Below are positions 45,810 to 55,511 of a stretch of DNA of 64,000 bases, piece after piece; the first letter of the stretch is position 1; every line of letters begins with the position of its first letter. The position numbers and the translations under genes were made by a program. The notes under the pieces were generated by a model that searched no databases, was not told where the DNA came from, and saw only the letters and a program-made list of their open reading frames with translations. Origin of the DNA: Oceanirhabdus sp. W0125-5 (GTDB lineage: Bacteria; Bacillota; Clostridia; Clostridiales; Clostridiaceae); NCBI RefSeq assembly GCF_027938815.1, contig NZ_CP115913.1:4312001-4376000 (forward strand), in the 5' to 3' direction.

Positions 45810-45836
45810 ATTCTTCACCCTAACTTTTTATTTTGA

Positions 45837-46352
<516 letters not shown>

Positions 46353-46367
46353 TCAATTATAAACTGA

Positions 46368-48350
46368 TTATTTTTCACTAATCTCATAATATTTCTTTTC
46401 TGCTTCTAAAGGCTTAAACTTATTTCCGCCACCTTCGTAAAACTTATTAAAGAACTCTAGATACTGCAATCTTGAAGTGTGTACGTATGTTCCAAGTGCA
46501 TTAATACCAAAGTTAAATAAGTGCAATGGTACAAATAGAAGTAATATTAGCACAAGTTTCAATGCAAAGTTTAATCCTGTATTTCCAACTAATGCAACAA
46601 TACTGTTAAATGCCATTGAAATACTTCCAGTAGCAAGTCCTAATGCCATAAGTCTTGAGTATGAAACTATATCTCCAATATATCCTGTTATTCCATAAAG
46701 TCCATACACTCCTCCACCGATTTTTCCACCGATAGATTCTGCATCTCTTCCTTGAGTTAATAATAATCCGCCAAGTCCTGCAATTGATAGTATCATTCCT
46801 ATTGTTGGACTGAAGCCAGCTAACCATAAAATCAACCCTGTTACAGCTGCGTACCATGTACAAACATCACAAAGAATATCAAAATATTTACCTTCTCTAA
46901 ACAATAAGTATGCTTTCATGAATAAACCTATATAAACATGAATTATACCAAATACAATAGAAATTATTAAAATTTCTGTTACTTGTTTTTGAGAGTCTAG
47001 TAATGGATTACTGAAGTAACTTAATAATCCAGTTTCGCTTCCTAAATATTGAGCAGTTAAGATATCTCCAAAGAATGCTCCATATACTAATCCCCAAATT
47101 ATTGTTGATATTCCAAGATATAAAAACAATTTCATAAAGTTCTTGGTCTTTTTATCTAAATTGAATTTTGCAATTACAATTCCAGTACCAATAACCATAA
47201 GTGCTCCATAACCTGCATCTGATAACATCATTCCAAAGAAGATTATATAGAAGAATGATAGTACAGGGGTTGGATCAACCTCTTTATAATTTGGTAAACT
47301 GTACATCTCAGTAATACTATGAAATGCTTCAGTAAACCCATTTCCTTTAAGTTTGATTGGAATATTCTCTTCGTCTTGAGCCTCATTCAACTCTATATAA
47401 TAATACTCTCCACAAACATCCTTAATCCCTTTTTCAAACTTTTCTTTACCATCTTCAGTAACCCATCCATTCATAATTACAACATTATCACTCTTACTAA
47501 AGTTTGAATAACACTGTAACTTTCTTAGCTCTGCTGAAAGGAATTCATATGCAAGTCTAAGATCCTCTTTGTGAGTACTGTATTTCTTAATTTCTTCAAT
47601 AGCTTTAATTCTTTCACTTCTGATTTCTTTAATTCTTTTTTTGTGACTTGAAACTTCATCAGAAGGTTTCTTGCTAAATTTTATATTTACTTTACTAAAT
47701 GAATTAGAAATAAAAATTTCATCTAAAATTTCTTTATTTTGTTTTAAGCCTGATACTAATACTTTACATCCATCTTTATCAGCACTTATTTCTTCTAAGT
47801 AAAATTCTTTTTCACTTTCTTCAAGTGCCTTTTTAAAAGATTCCATGTTTTTAAGTGGTATCGTTCCAATCTCAACAATACAAGCATTTAAGTTTTTAAT
47901 TTCGTCAAGCCCTATGTCAAGATTTGACCAAGGAGCCAATGCTTCAATTTCTCCTAAAAGCTTATTTTCTTCATTCCCTAGGAGGTTCAACTCTCTATCA
48001 AGCTCTTTTAAAACTTTGATATACTCTTCATGCTTTAGTTTTAAATAACTTTTTTCCAAGTTCTCATATGTAAGAGATTTTTTACCCTCTTTCATAGCCT
48101 TCAAACCTTTTTCTTCAGGTGAATGCTCATTAAGTAACTTTAATGCGAAATTTACATCTGATATCTTATCATTGATACCATTTATTTCTAGTGAGCTATC
48201 ATCAGCCTTAAGGAATTCTGATTCTTCAGCTTTATGAAGATTAAAGTCCAAAAATTGAACTTCTTCAAGCTTTTGAAACTTATCAAGCAATGCTTTCTTA
48301 GAAGATTGAAGCGCAAATAAGTTGAATTTAAACATTTTAACTATTGCCAT
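46368..48350 (-). CDS. ntpI: V-type ATP synthase subunit I (a-subunit)
   Basis: 660 residues. The N-terminal 340 residues are a cytoplasmic coiled-coil and head; the C-terminal half has seven or eight transmembrane helices, including MMLSDAGYGALMVIGTG and DIVSYSRLMALGLATGSIS, the latter carrying the conserved arginine needed for ion movement. Overlaps ntpF by 14 bp. Confidence 0.96.
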   Translation of the reverse strand: MAIVKMFKFNLFALQSSKKALLDKFQKLEEVQFLDFNLHKAEESEFLKADDSSLEINGINDKISDVNFALKLLNEHSPEEKGLKAMKEGKKSLTYENLEKSYLKLKHEEYIKVLKELDRELNLLGNEENKLLGEIEALAPWSNLDIGLDEIKNLNACIVEIGTIPLKNMESFKKALEESEKEFYLEEISADKDGCKVLVSGLKQNKEILDEIFISNSFSKVNIKFSKKPSDEVSSHKKRIKEIRSERIKAIEEIKKYSTHKEDLRLAYEFLSAELRKLQCYSNFSKSDNVVIMNGWVTEDGKEKFEKGIKDVCGEYYYIELNEAQDEENIPIKLKGNGFTEAFHSITEMYSLPNYKEVDPTPVLSFFYIIFFGMMLSDAGYGALMVIGTGIVIAKFNLDKKTKNFMKLFLYLGISTIIWGLVYGAFFGDILTAQYLGSETGLLSYFSNPLLDSQKQVTEILIISIVFGIIHVYIGLFMKAYLLFREGKYFDILCDVCTWYAAVTGLILWLAGFSPTIGMILSIAGLGGLLLTQGRDAESIGGKIGGGVYGLYGITGYIGDIVSYSRLMALGLATGSISMAFNSIVALVGNTGLNFALKLVLILLLFVPLHLFNFGINALGTYVHTSRLQYLEFFNKFYEGGGNKFKPLEAEKKYYEISEK

Positions 48351-48663
48351 TAATATTCACAACCTTCTTTTTAATAAGTTCTACAGCGCTTTCAATTTTT
48401 TTCTCATCGATATGTAGTATTTCTTGAACCTCTACCTTACCATTTTCAAAAATAGGCGCTGCCTCTTGCTCTCCAGATTTGATAGCTTCTTCAATCAATT
48501 CATTTTTTTCTGAATTCGCAGATTTCACTATACTTTCATACTTATCTTTTGAGAGTTTCTCTGCTTCTTTTAAAATTTCCTTTTTTCTAGATATAGCATT
48601 CTCAACTAGAGTTTTTGCTTTATCCTCACTAACTTTAATTTGATTAATCGCCTCCATTGCCAA
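48337..48663 (-). CDS. ntpF: V-type ATP synthase peripheral-stalk subunit (NtpF type, also called G/H)
   Basis: 108 residues from TTG 48663 with AAGGTGG 7 nt upstream; ATG 48657 is the alternative. Almost wholly coiled coil (QIKVSEDKAKTLVENAISRK). Forms the peripheral stalk with subunit E. First gene of the operon in transcription order ntpF-I-K-E-C-G-A-B-D, the clostridial/enterococcal order. Confidence 0.9.
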   Translation of the reverse strand: MAMEAINQIKVSEDKAKTLVENAISRKKEILKEAEKLSKDKYESIVKSANSEKNELIEEAIKSGEQEAAPIFENGKVEVQEILHIDEKKIESAVELIKKKVVNINGNS

Positions 48664-48981
48664 TTTATCACCACCTTCTTTAAAGTTATTAAAATGCTTT
48701 ATTTTTTATTAAATTTTAAATTATGCCTTAATATAATACTCAATACTTGTAATATAATAACATTTAACTATTATTACTTTAACAATATTGTTTTATGTAG
48801 TAATGATTACAATATCTATTATACTTGCATTTTTACCGATAATCAAGTTAAATTTGTACAAGTTGTAATATATTTTAACAATCCCCTTTCCTGATTCAAA
48901 ATTCAGGAAATTTTCTAAAAATTAAACACATGTTTTAGCGTTCTTGCAAAGCCTTAATGATAAGCACAGCTTACGCTGTGC
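48664..48981. other. ntp leader and upstream gap
   Basis: Holds the ntp promoter (below), a hairpin TTTCCTGA..TCAGGAAA at about 48888-48911 and, just after the radical SAM stop, GCACAGC-TTAC-GCTGTGC (48963-48980), a likely weak terminator of that gene. The 150-nt leader of ntpF is AT-rich with no recognisable riboswitch. Confidence 0.5.
48818..48846 (-). promoter_or_regulatory. Promoter of the ntp operon
   Basis: TTGATT (48841-48846), 17-bp spacer, TATAAT (48818-48823) on the minus strand, about 155 bp before the first start codon. Confidence 0.8.
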
Positions 48982-50691
48982 CTATATAATACCTTCCTTT
49001 TTCAAACCCTTTGTTATATCAATAATTTCATTGTTCTTAATATCATAAAGCAAGTAACTTTCTTTCTCTACAATTTTCCCATTATGAATAAATGACAGTA
49101 TGTCAATTTCATATTTCTCTATAGTTATCGAATTTCTGTCTATATCAGGATAATTATTTTTAACATACTCTTTACTTTCATTCATGAATTTTTTATCATT
49201 TAATCGGTTTAGGAACTCTGGTATATGTCTCTTCTTGTTAAATAATAAATAATCATATTTAACAATTTCTTTCAGAATATACATTTTTTCCTTAACTATA
49301 TTATCGTTAAATTCCAAGAATACCTTATAATAATCTTTACTACTAATATTTCGGTTGAAATATCCTTGATTTTCAAAGAACATACCTAACTCGTAATAGA
49401 AATCAAATGGCGTTTCAAATTTATCCTCAAAAAACTTGATTATGTTTTCAAATTTTCCACTGTTGTAATATTTGTTTACCATGGCTTCTATCTTCTTTAG
49501 TTTTAGCAATTCTCTGTAGGATATGTGTTTTGTTTGTAAAATTTCATAAGGTTGATACGGTGAATATTTCATTTCCCATTTTTCAGCTTCTTCTCTCAAC
49601 GGTGATCCTTTAATTAATTTCAGAAAACCTAACTGTATTTCATCAGGTCTAATATCATAAACATCATTGAAGGACCTCTTAAATGTTTCAAAATCTTCTC
49701 CTGGCAGACCAGCAATCAAATCTAAATGCTGCATGATATTGCCACAAGCTTTCACCTTTCTTACATTATCAGCTATTTGAGAAAACTCTGCTACTCTATT
49801 AATATTTTTAAGAACAGCAATATCAGTTGATTGCACTCCTACCTCGAACTGGAATCTATCTTTTGGAGCTTTTTTTAGTATTTCAATATCCTCATCTTTT
49901 AAAAGATCTGCTGATATTTCAAAATGAAACTTAGTATCAGTATCTAACTCACTAAGATATGTCCACAATTCTCTAGAAAACACTCTATCACTATTAAATG
50001 TTCTATCAACAAATTTAACTAAATGTACTCCTTTATCACATAAATATTTAAGTTCTTTCTTTACCCTCTCCACATTAAGAAATCTAAGTTTTTTTAATGT
50101 AGCTGATAAACAATACTTACAATTAAATGGGCATCCTCTTGAAGCTTCGTAATAAACAATTTTATGTTGAAGGTCATCATCATCACTATATGGAAATACA
50201 ATTTTATTCATATCCATTGCATCTCTTGGACCATTGTAAATAATTTCCCCATTATTTTTTTTATGATAAAGACCCTTAATTTCATCTATTTTCATTTCAC
50301 CTTTTAAGTGTAAAAAGAATTCTCTGAAAGTTTCCTCACCTTCACCCTCAATTAAAAATTCTCCTGGATTGTTCTTAAAGAAGTTTTCACTTTCATATGA
50401 AACTTCAGGACCTCCATAGAGAATTTTAATATTTTCATCTACAGCTTTAATTAACCTAGATAATGCTCTTACATATTCACCATTCCATATGTAAGTTGAA
50501 AACACAACCAAATCTGGTTCTTCTGTAATAATATCTTCAAGAATTTTTTCTTTTCTCTCATTAATTGTGAATTCCCTTATATCACATGTTAGATTTTCTC
50601 CAATTATATCTTTAACATATGCCTTTAAATACCTTATAGCCAAGTTACTGTGTACATATTGTGAGTTAATTCCACACAATAAAACCTTCAT
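48982..50691 (-). CDS. B12-binding-domain radical SAM protein (DUF4080 type)
   Basis: 569 residues. N-terminal 140 residues are a cobalamin-binding-type Rossmann domain (MKVLLCGINSQYVHSNLAIR, VVFSTYIWNGEYV, ILYGGPEVSYE). The radical SAM core has CPFNCKYC (CxxxCxxC) and GLPGEDFETFKRSF. The last 170 residues match DUF4080 in layout. The substrate is unknown; no lipid or peptide precursor gene is adjacent. Its ATG overlaps the phospholipase-like gene's stop (ATGA), so the two are coupled. Confidence 0.88.
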   Translation of the reverse strand: MKVLLCGINSQYVHSNLAIRYLKAYVKDIIGENLTCDIREFTINERKEKILEDIITEEPDLVVFSTYIWNGEYVRALSRLIKAVDENIKILYGGPEVSYESENFFKNNPGEFLIEGEGEETFREFFLHLKGEMKIDEIKGLYHKKNNGEIIYNGPRDAMDMNKIVFPYSDDDDLQHKIVYYEASRGCPFNCKYCLSATLKKLRFLNVERVKKELKYLCDKGVHLVKFVDRTFNSDRVFSRELWTYLSELDTDTKFHFEISADLLKDEDIEILKKAPKDRFQFEVGVQSTDIAVLKNINRVAEFSQIADNVRKVKACGNIMQHLDLIAGLPGEDFETFKRSFNDVYDIRPDEIQLGFLKLIKGSPLREEAEKWEMKYSPYQPYEILQTKHISYRELLKLKKIEAMVNKYYNSGKFENIIKFFEDKFETPFDFYYELGMFFENQGYFNRNISSKDYYKVFLEFNDNIVKEKMYILKEIVKYDYLLFNKKRHIPEFLNRLNDKKFMNESKEYVKNNYPDIDRNSITIEKYEIDILSFIHNGKIVEKESYLLYDIKNNEIIDITKGLKKEGII

Positions 50692-51404
50692 ATTTTTCCC
50701 TCTTTTCTTATGTTCTCATTATAAAATTTTATCATCAATCCAGCAGTTGAACTCTGAGATCTTTTGATAATTTTTCTACCAATAAAATGATATCTCTCAT
50801 CTTCATTTCTAATTTTTCTACTTGCAATATAAGTTTTATAAGAAAAGTCAACGTTATTAAAGAGATAACTCTCAACTTTATCATACTCTAAAGCTTCTCT
50901 AGTAACTAACTTAATTCCTCGTTTAGCAAAGTTTTTAATAATCCATTGTTCAAAGCTTCTATGTTTTAAAAGAAGTTTATTTAAAATGTGATGAGGTACT
51001 GTTGAATCGTGAAGAAGATGAAAAGCTGCCCCAAGATAAAACATACTTTTTTTATAATCTTTTTGCTCCATCCTTTTAACTGATTCATTATAATATTCAC
51101 TAAATAAACCATATGCATCATTGAAGCCGAAAAGACCCCTTCTTTTTTTATGATGAAAAAAATGATTTATACTTTTAAAATCTTGGTCAGCCCAAACTAC
51201 TCCACTATTGACATATTGCTTATATTCATCAAACCACGAATACTCATTATGATAACCTAAAACTTTTAATTCTTCTAAAGCTCCATTATTTATCATTATA
51301 TGAACCAAACAAGGTGTATCTACAATACGCTTTTTTAAAGGATTAACACCTCTTAAAACAGACTTTATCACACCACTGTATGCTCTTCCAACTATCTTTT
51401 TCAT
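50688..51404 (-). CDS. Zinc-dependent phospholipase C family protein, no signal peptide
   Basis: 238 residues from ATG 51404 (AAAGAGGT upstream). Metal ligands as in clostridial alpha-toxin/PlcB: DTPCLVHIMI with an N-terminal His, FKSINHFFHHKK, FYLGAAFHLLHDSTVPHH. Unlike secreted toxins there is no signal peptide or C-terminal C2/PLAT domain, so an intracellular or sporulation-related hydrolase is more likely. Coupled to the radical SAM gene by a 4-bp overlap. Confidence 0.82.
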   Translation of the reverse strand: MKKIVGRAYSGVIKSVLRGVNPLKKRIVDTPCLVHIMINNGALEELKVLGYHNEYSWFDEYKQYVNSGVVWADQDFKSINHFFHHKKRRGLFGFNDAYGLFSEYYNESVKRMEQKDYKKSMFYLGAAFHLLHDSTVPHHILNKLLLKHRSFEQWIIKNFAKRGIKLVTREALEYDKVESYLFNNVDFSYKTYIASRKIRNEDERYHFIGRKIIKRSQSSTAGLMIKFYNENIRKEGKI

Positions 51405-51534
51405 GTTTACCTCTTTCCAATACACTCATATATTTCAATATATTAAAGATCAGGTTGTATTGAAACAACTAACTCTTCACTTTTAATATTCCTCATATGA
51501 AATAAATTAATGTACCTTAGAAAGAAAATGACTC

Positions 51535-51570
51535 AATAAAGAACAGATATCAAAGAACAGATAATAAATT
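51535..51570. repeat. Short 7-bp array after the ferritin-like gene
   Basis: AAAGAAC, AGATATC, AAAGAAC, AGATAAT: 7-bp period, related to the arrays at 25535 and 26121. Confidence 0.5.
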
Positions 51571-51573
51571 AGG

Positions 51574-52134
51574 TTATTCAGTCATATGAATATGATCTTC
51601 TTCAATCTCCATAAATGCCTTTAGCACTTCTTTTACAATGCTATTCTCTGAATTAACTACACCTTTATTATAAAAACTAACGGCATGTTTTTCTCTAGTA
51701 TTTGCTTCTCTTATAAAATCTTCATCGTTTTTTAATCTACTATAATCAATTTTTCTTAATTCTGGCTTTTCTTTAATTCCAGCAATTTTCATATGAACTT
51801 TAGCATGAATATATTCAATATTCCCTAATTCCTTGAACATAAGCTTATTTTCTTCTTTAACAGCTCTTCTTGAAGCTTCCATATAGAAATCTCCATTAAA
51901 AATTTCTAGTTTAGTAGCATGATCTAGAATTTTTAATTCCTCATCTGTTAACTTAACACCAACTGTTGTATAAATTTCATCCCTATCCTCACAGAAATAT
52001 CTCTTATGAGCACCACAAAAAGGACAGTACAATAAATGCTCTTCACTATTAACTTCTGGTAATGCATTATTATTAATAGCAAAATTTTTTTCATTTATAG
52101 CCATTCCACAAACTTTACAGAAACCTTTTTTCAT
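51574..52134 (-). CDS. Ferritin-like / rubrerythrin-related protein with Zn-ribbon
   Basis: 186 residues from ATG 52134 (GGAGGGGC upstream). An N-terminal zinc or rubredoxin-like knot uses CKVCG and CPFCG (four cysteines). A ferritin-like four-helix domain follows with ExxH-type ligands in IEYIHAKVHMK, TREKHAVSFYNK and MEIEEDHIH. Order (knot before helices) is that of reverse rubrerythrins. It may detoxify peroxide, but the full set of diiron ligands is not certain. Single gene. Confidence 0.75.
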   Translation of the reverse strand: MKKGFCKVCGMAINEKNFAINNNALPEVNSEEHLLYCPFCGAHKRYFCEDRDEIYTTVGVKLTDEELKILDHATKLEIFNGDFYMEASRRAVKEENKLMFKELGNIEYIHAKVHMKIAGIKEKPELRKIDYSRLKNDEDFIREANTREKHAVSFYNKGVVNSENSIVKEVLKAFMEIEEDHIHMTE

Positions 52135-52278
52135 AAGCCCCTCCATAAAAATATCTATAACTATTCTCTAAATCATTTTACCATAGTATGTAAGTTATAA
52201 AAAGTAATAATGTTATAGCATATATTTATATATACCCTACATAAACATTAATATATCACTTTTATTTATGGAGGTAAG

Positions 52279-53784
52279 ATGACAAAGGACACTTTTTATA
52301 AAAATTCCATATTATTAACTATGACAAACCTTCTTACGGGAGTTCTTAAATTTGTTTTTGCAATTTTTCTTTCAAGGAAGTTAGGTCCCGAAGGTATGGG
52401 CTTATACGGACTAATTATGCCTATATACGATTTATTCTGTTGCATCATCAATGGTGGTATGATTACAGCTATGTCCAAAGAATGCGCTGCATATGCCGCA
52501 GATAATGACTACAGAAACATCAATAAAACCGTACATACAGCACTACTGTTTGAGGTCTTTTGGTCAGTAGTGATGGCTGGAGTATTAGTACTTAGTTCAA
52601 GATTCATCAGTATTCATATTTTAAAAGACGTAAGAGCAATTGAATCATTAAGATTTATAAGTATCGCGGTAATATTTGTTGCAGTTGGTTCTATTCTTAA
52701 AGGATATTATTTTGGAACAGCAAAAGCAGAGGTTCCTGCTGTAATTGATATAGTAGAAAAAACCATAAGAATCATTGCTGTAACTTCTATCATAACAATA
52801 CTAGCAATAACAAGCGTGGAGAAAGCAGTAACAGCCACCTACGCCTCACTTGCCATTGGAGAAGTAGTGAGTTTTACCTTTTTATTTTTATTCTATTCCC
52901 TAGTCTCGAAAAGACGGCGTAAAGGAAAAGGGGCTCGTGTAGAATCAGCTCCTCAGATTCTGTTTAACATATGGGCAATTGCATTACCTTTAAGTATAAA
53001 TGGTTTCTTAACCACAGCAATAGCAGGTTTTTCAAAACTAATGATTCCTATGAGATTAACATCTGCAGGCTTTAGTCACGGTGAAGCCCTTGCCCTAATC
53101 GGTAAGTTTTCAGAAATGGCAATGACAATAGTATTCTTTCCAATGATTGTAATAATGTCTATTTCAATTGTTTTGATACCTGACCTCTCAAGAAGCGCAG
53201 CTGAAAAAAATTATTACAAAATGGAACATAGAGTAAAAGAAGTTCTAACTCTAGGGTTCCTTTTAGGTGTTTGTATACTTCTTATATCTATAACAATGCC
53301 AGATAGCTTAACCTACTTGTTATTTAAAAGAACAGACCTTTCAAAATATCTAATTCTTGCAGCAGTAGGTGCTCCATTAATGTATGTTAGCATGACAACT
53401 TACGGTATACTAAATGGTTTTGGAAAGCAAAAAATAGTTTTAAAGAACTCCATAATAACAGCTTTACTTCAGCTGATTCTATGTTTCGCACTCATAGGAA
53501 TAGAGTGGATCAACATTTACGGTTATGGTATAGCAATGGTCATATCTTCAATAGTAGGATTAATACTGAATATGAAAGAGATTCAAAAACATATCTATAT
53601 AGGAATAAATGTTGGAAATCTACTTATCTATCTAGCAGTAGCAGTTTTAGCATTCTACCTAATTAAAGTGATGCTCCTTGTTATTCCTAACTCTATGGGT
53701 GGATTTAAGATACCTTTCATTTGTCTCGCAGGAATATTTATATTCTTCTTTGGATGCTATAAATTAAAGAAAAAAGATTATTAG
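52279..53784 (+). CDS. SpoVB-like polysaccharide/lipid flippase (MVF family)
   Basis: 501 residues with about 14 transmembrane helices and the MATE/MVF layout; begins TKDTFYKNSILLTMTNLLTG and contains SRKLGPEGMGLYGLIMPIYD, typical of SpoVB/MurJ-like exporters of lipid-linked cell-wall precursors. In Bacillus SpoVB acts in spore cortex synthesis. GGAGG lies 6 nt before ATG 52279. A second, only distantly similar flippase lies at 60451. Its own terminator follows at once. Confidence 0.88.
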   Translation: MTKDTFYKNSILLTMTNLLTGVLKFVFAIFLSRKLGPEGMGLYGLIMPIYDLFCCIINGGMITAMSKECAAYAADNDYRNINKTVHTALLFEVFWSVVMAGVLVLSSRFISIHILKDVRAIESLRFISIAVIFVAVGSILKGYYFGTAKAEVPAVIDIVEKTIRIIAVTSIITILAITSVEKAVTATYASLAIGEVVSFTFLFLFYSLVSKRRRKGKGARVESAPQILFNIWAIALPLSINGFLTTAIAGFSKLMIPMRLTSAGFSHGEALALIGKFSEMAMTIVFFPMIVIMSISIVLIPDLSRSAAEKNYYKMEHRVKEVLTLGFLLGVCILLISITMPDSLTYLLFKRTDLSKYLILAAVGAPLMYVSMTTYGILNGFGKQKIVLKNSIITALLQLILCFALIGIEWINIYGYGIAMVISSIVGLILNMKEIQKHIYIGINVGNLLIYLAVAVLAFYLIKVMLLVIPNSMGGFKIPFICLAGIFIFFFGCYKLKKKDY

Positions 53785-53812
53785 CAAAAGCACGCTTAGA
53801 CGTGCTTTTGTT
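53785..53812 (+). terminator. Terminator of the SpoVB-like gene
   Basis: CAAAAGCACG-CTTAGA-CGTGCTTTTG with TT after it, 1 bp beyond the stop. Confidence 0.9.
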
Positions 53813-53813
53813 A

Positions 53814-53950
53814 ATGTAAAATGTATAATGATGGATGTTTCTATGTTCGCAGAACCTACATTTTATTGTTTTTTTAATATATAAAGTTAAATAAATTAAT
53901 CTTGAGAAAAAATTATGTAGGTTACTTGATTTGTGATAACCTACGTTGTA
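53814..53950. repeat. Hairpin-module repeat copy 9
   Basis: ATGTAAA, ATGTATA, ATGATGG, a degenerate first hairpin (GTTTCTATGTTCGCAGAAC), TTATTG, then at the right GTAGGTTA..TAACCTAC (53918-53943) and ACGTTG. Both hairpin sequences differ from other copies but remain paired. It begins right after the terminator. Confidence 0.7.
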
Positions 53951-54004
53951 TTATAAATATACAATTTTGTATAAATCATGAAACCAAGGGAGATTAAATA
54001 AAGA

Positions 54005-54439
54005 ATGACCGTAAAAAGAAGAAAAAATTATAAAATTGGAAATGTATATGCTATCCCTCTTCCTAATGGAAAATATGCTTTTGGTAGAGCTTTTGAAGAT
54101 GCTGGTTTTGGGGTATATACTCATATAGGTACTCATATGGATGATTTGCCTGAATCTGAAGAGTATCAATTTATTGTTGGAATAAGCAGATGGTCTTTAA
54201 AATTATGGACCATAGTTGATCATCGTCCTTTTAAAACAGAAGAAGAAAAGTGGCCCCCTCCAACTTATATTTTAGATAGCATATCTGGAGAATATTCAAT
54301 ATACCATAAAGGTGAAACTACACCCGCTACAAGAGAAGAGTGCATTGGCATGGATGTTACAGCTGTTTATGATGATTGTCATATCATAGATAGAATTATG
54401 GGAACAGGTAAATGGCCTGTAGAAATATTACAACCATAA
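54005..54439 (+). CDS. Orphan Imm26-type immunity protein
   Basis: 144 residues. RRKNYKIGNVYAIPLPNGKY and then AFGRAFED match the start of the Imm26 domain (G.vf.ipL..G.y.ygr). Imm26 proteins neutralise polymorphic toxins delivered by neighbouring cells. No toxin, secretion or WXG100 gene is near, so it stands alone and could protect against foreign toxins. GGGAG lies 12 nt upstream of ATG 54005. Not essential domain matches apart from the N-terminal half were recognised. Confidence 0.7.
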   Translation: MTVKRRKNYKIGNVYAIPLPNGKYAFGRAFEDAGFGVYTHIGTHMDDLPESEEYQFIVGISRWSLKLWTIVDHRPFKTEEEKWPPPTYILDSISGEYSIYHKGETTPATREECIGMDVTAVYDDCHIIDRIMGTGKWPVEILQP

Positions 54440-54789
54440 TTCTAAATTATTAGGGTGGATATTTCTGTCTACATAGAAATATCTATCTTATTTTTATTTA
54501 AACATAAAATTTTCTCCCACCTATGTTGAAGGGTATTTTATCACTTCATATCTATCATTAATACTTAGCAGAATTTCTAAATATTATTTATGTATTTTAA
54601 AAGTTTAAATCGATGTTTTTAAAAACAAATAAGCGGTTTTAAAATAGTTCTTATTGAAATATTTTTACATAATACCTATAATTTACTAAAAAGTTAAATA
54701 TGCAAAAGTCCCTTTAATTTTTAATCATCAAAAATCAAAAAACACCTCTAATTATAATACCAAACTAATTTCGTAAAGGAGAGAAAGAT
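54440..54789. other. AT-rich gap with a degenerate repeat copy
   Basis: GTGGATATTTCTGTCTACAT then AGAAATATCTATC (54455-54490) keeps the GGAT-hairpin module of the hairpin-module repeat family, but no arrays. Beyond it nothing but AT-rich sequence and the AAAGGAG of the next gene is seen. Confidence 0.5.
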
Positions 54790-55368
54790 ATGAAATTGAA
54801 ATGGAAAGGCAGATTAACTGAATCAAACACTTTTCCTACAACAGAAGTACCTTCAAACTCAGTTCAATTCTTAGAACCAAAATCAAAATTAGAAAGCTAT
54901 ATCGCTATAGTTCCCATCCTTTTTTTTGCAATTGGTTGTTTTTATGTTAAGTCTAATTTCTTAGGAGAACTTAAATTAAATCTGCATGGTTTTATAATAG
55001 GTCTATTACTTACTATTCCATTCTTAATAATACATGAATTGTTACATGCAGTTCTCTTCCCTCCAAAATCTACAGTAGAGATTTTTTACTCTACTTATGG
55101 GTTAAGCGTTGTAACTTGTGAGCCAATACCTAAATTACGTTATATTTTTTCACTTTTACTCCCTGCTTTACTTCTTGGAGTTATCCCTCTACTAATTTGG
55201 ATTTTTATCCCAACAAACAATGCCACCCTCAATTCTCTTTGGTTTATTCTCTGTATCGGTAACTTAGGGAGCACAACAGCGGATTTGAGTAATTTGTTTC
55301 ATGCTTTAAAAGAAATGCCAAAAGGCTCCGTACTCCAAATATCTGGTTTGAAGTGTTACTACTATTAA
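54790..55368 (+). CDS. DUF3267 putative zinc metalloprotease
   Basis: 192 residues. Membrane protein with helices at about 38-54, 67-90, 117-140 and 145-165. The zinc motif HELLHAV sits in the second helix (LTIPFLIIHELLHAVLFPPK), and the third helix region LRYIFSLLLPALLLGVIP follows the family pattern. Substrate unknown. AAAGGAG precedes ATG 54790. A MITE-like element follows at once. Confidence 0.85.
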   Translation: MKLKWKGRLTESNTFPTTEVPSNSVQFLEPKSKLESYIAIVPILFFAIGCFYVKSNFLGELKLNLHGFIIGLLLTIPFLIIHELLHAVLFPPKSTVEIFYSTYGLSVVTCEPIPKLRYIFSLLLPALLLGVIPLLIWIFIPTNNATLNSLWFILCIGNLGSTTADLSNLFHALKEMPKGSVLQISGLKCYYY

Positions 55369-55381
55369 GTCTAGAGTTTTA

Positions 55382-55494
55382 TCTCTCTTTTTTAAGATAC
55401 CGTTGATAGTTTTCCAATAAAAATAATTTTAACCTTCATCCAGTCATGCATAATCCTTTTGATATAACTTCAACGACTTTCTAAAAAAGAGAGA
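55382..55494. mobile_element. MITE-like inverted-repeat element, copy 2
   Basis: TCTCTCTTTTTTAAGATACC then GTTGA at the left; TCAACGACTTTC then TAAAAAAGAGAGA at the right. Arms of about 25 bp pair with a few mismatches around a 60-bp non-coding centre. Lies between the DUF3267 gene and the end of ispG. Confidence 0.7.
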
Positions 55495-55511
55495 TATATG
55501 TCATTAATCAT

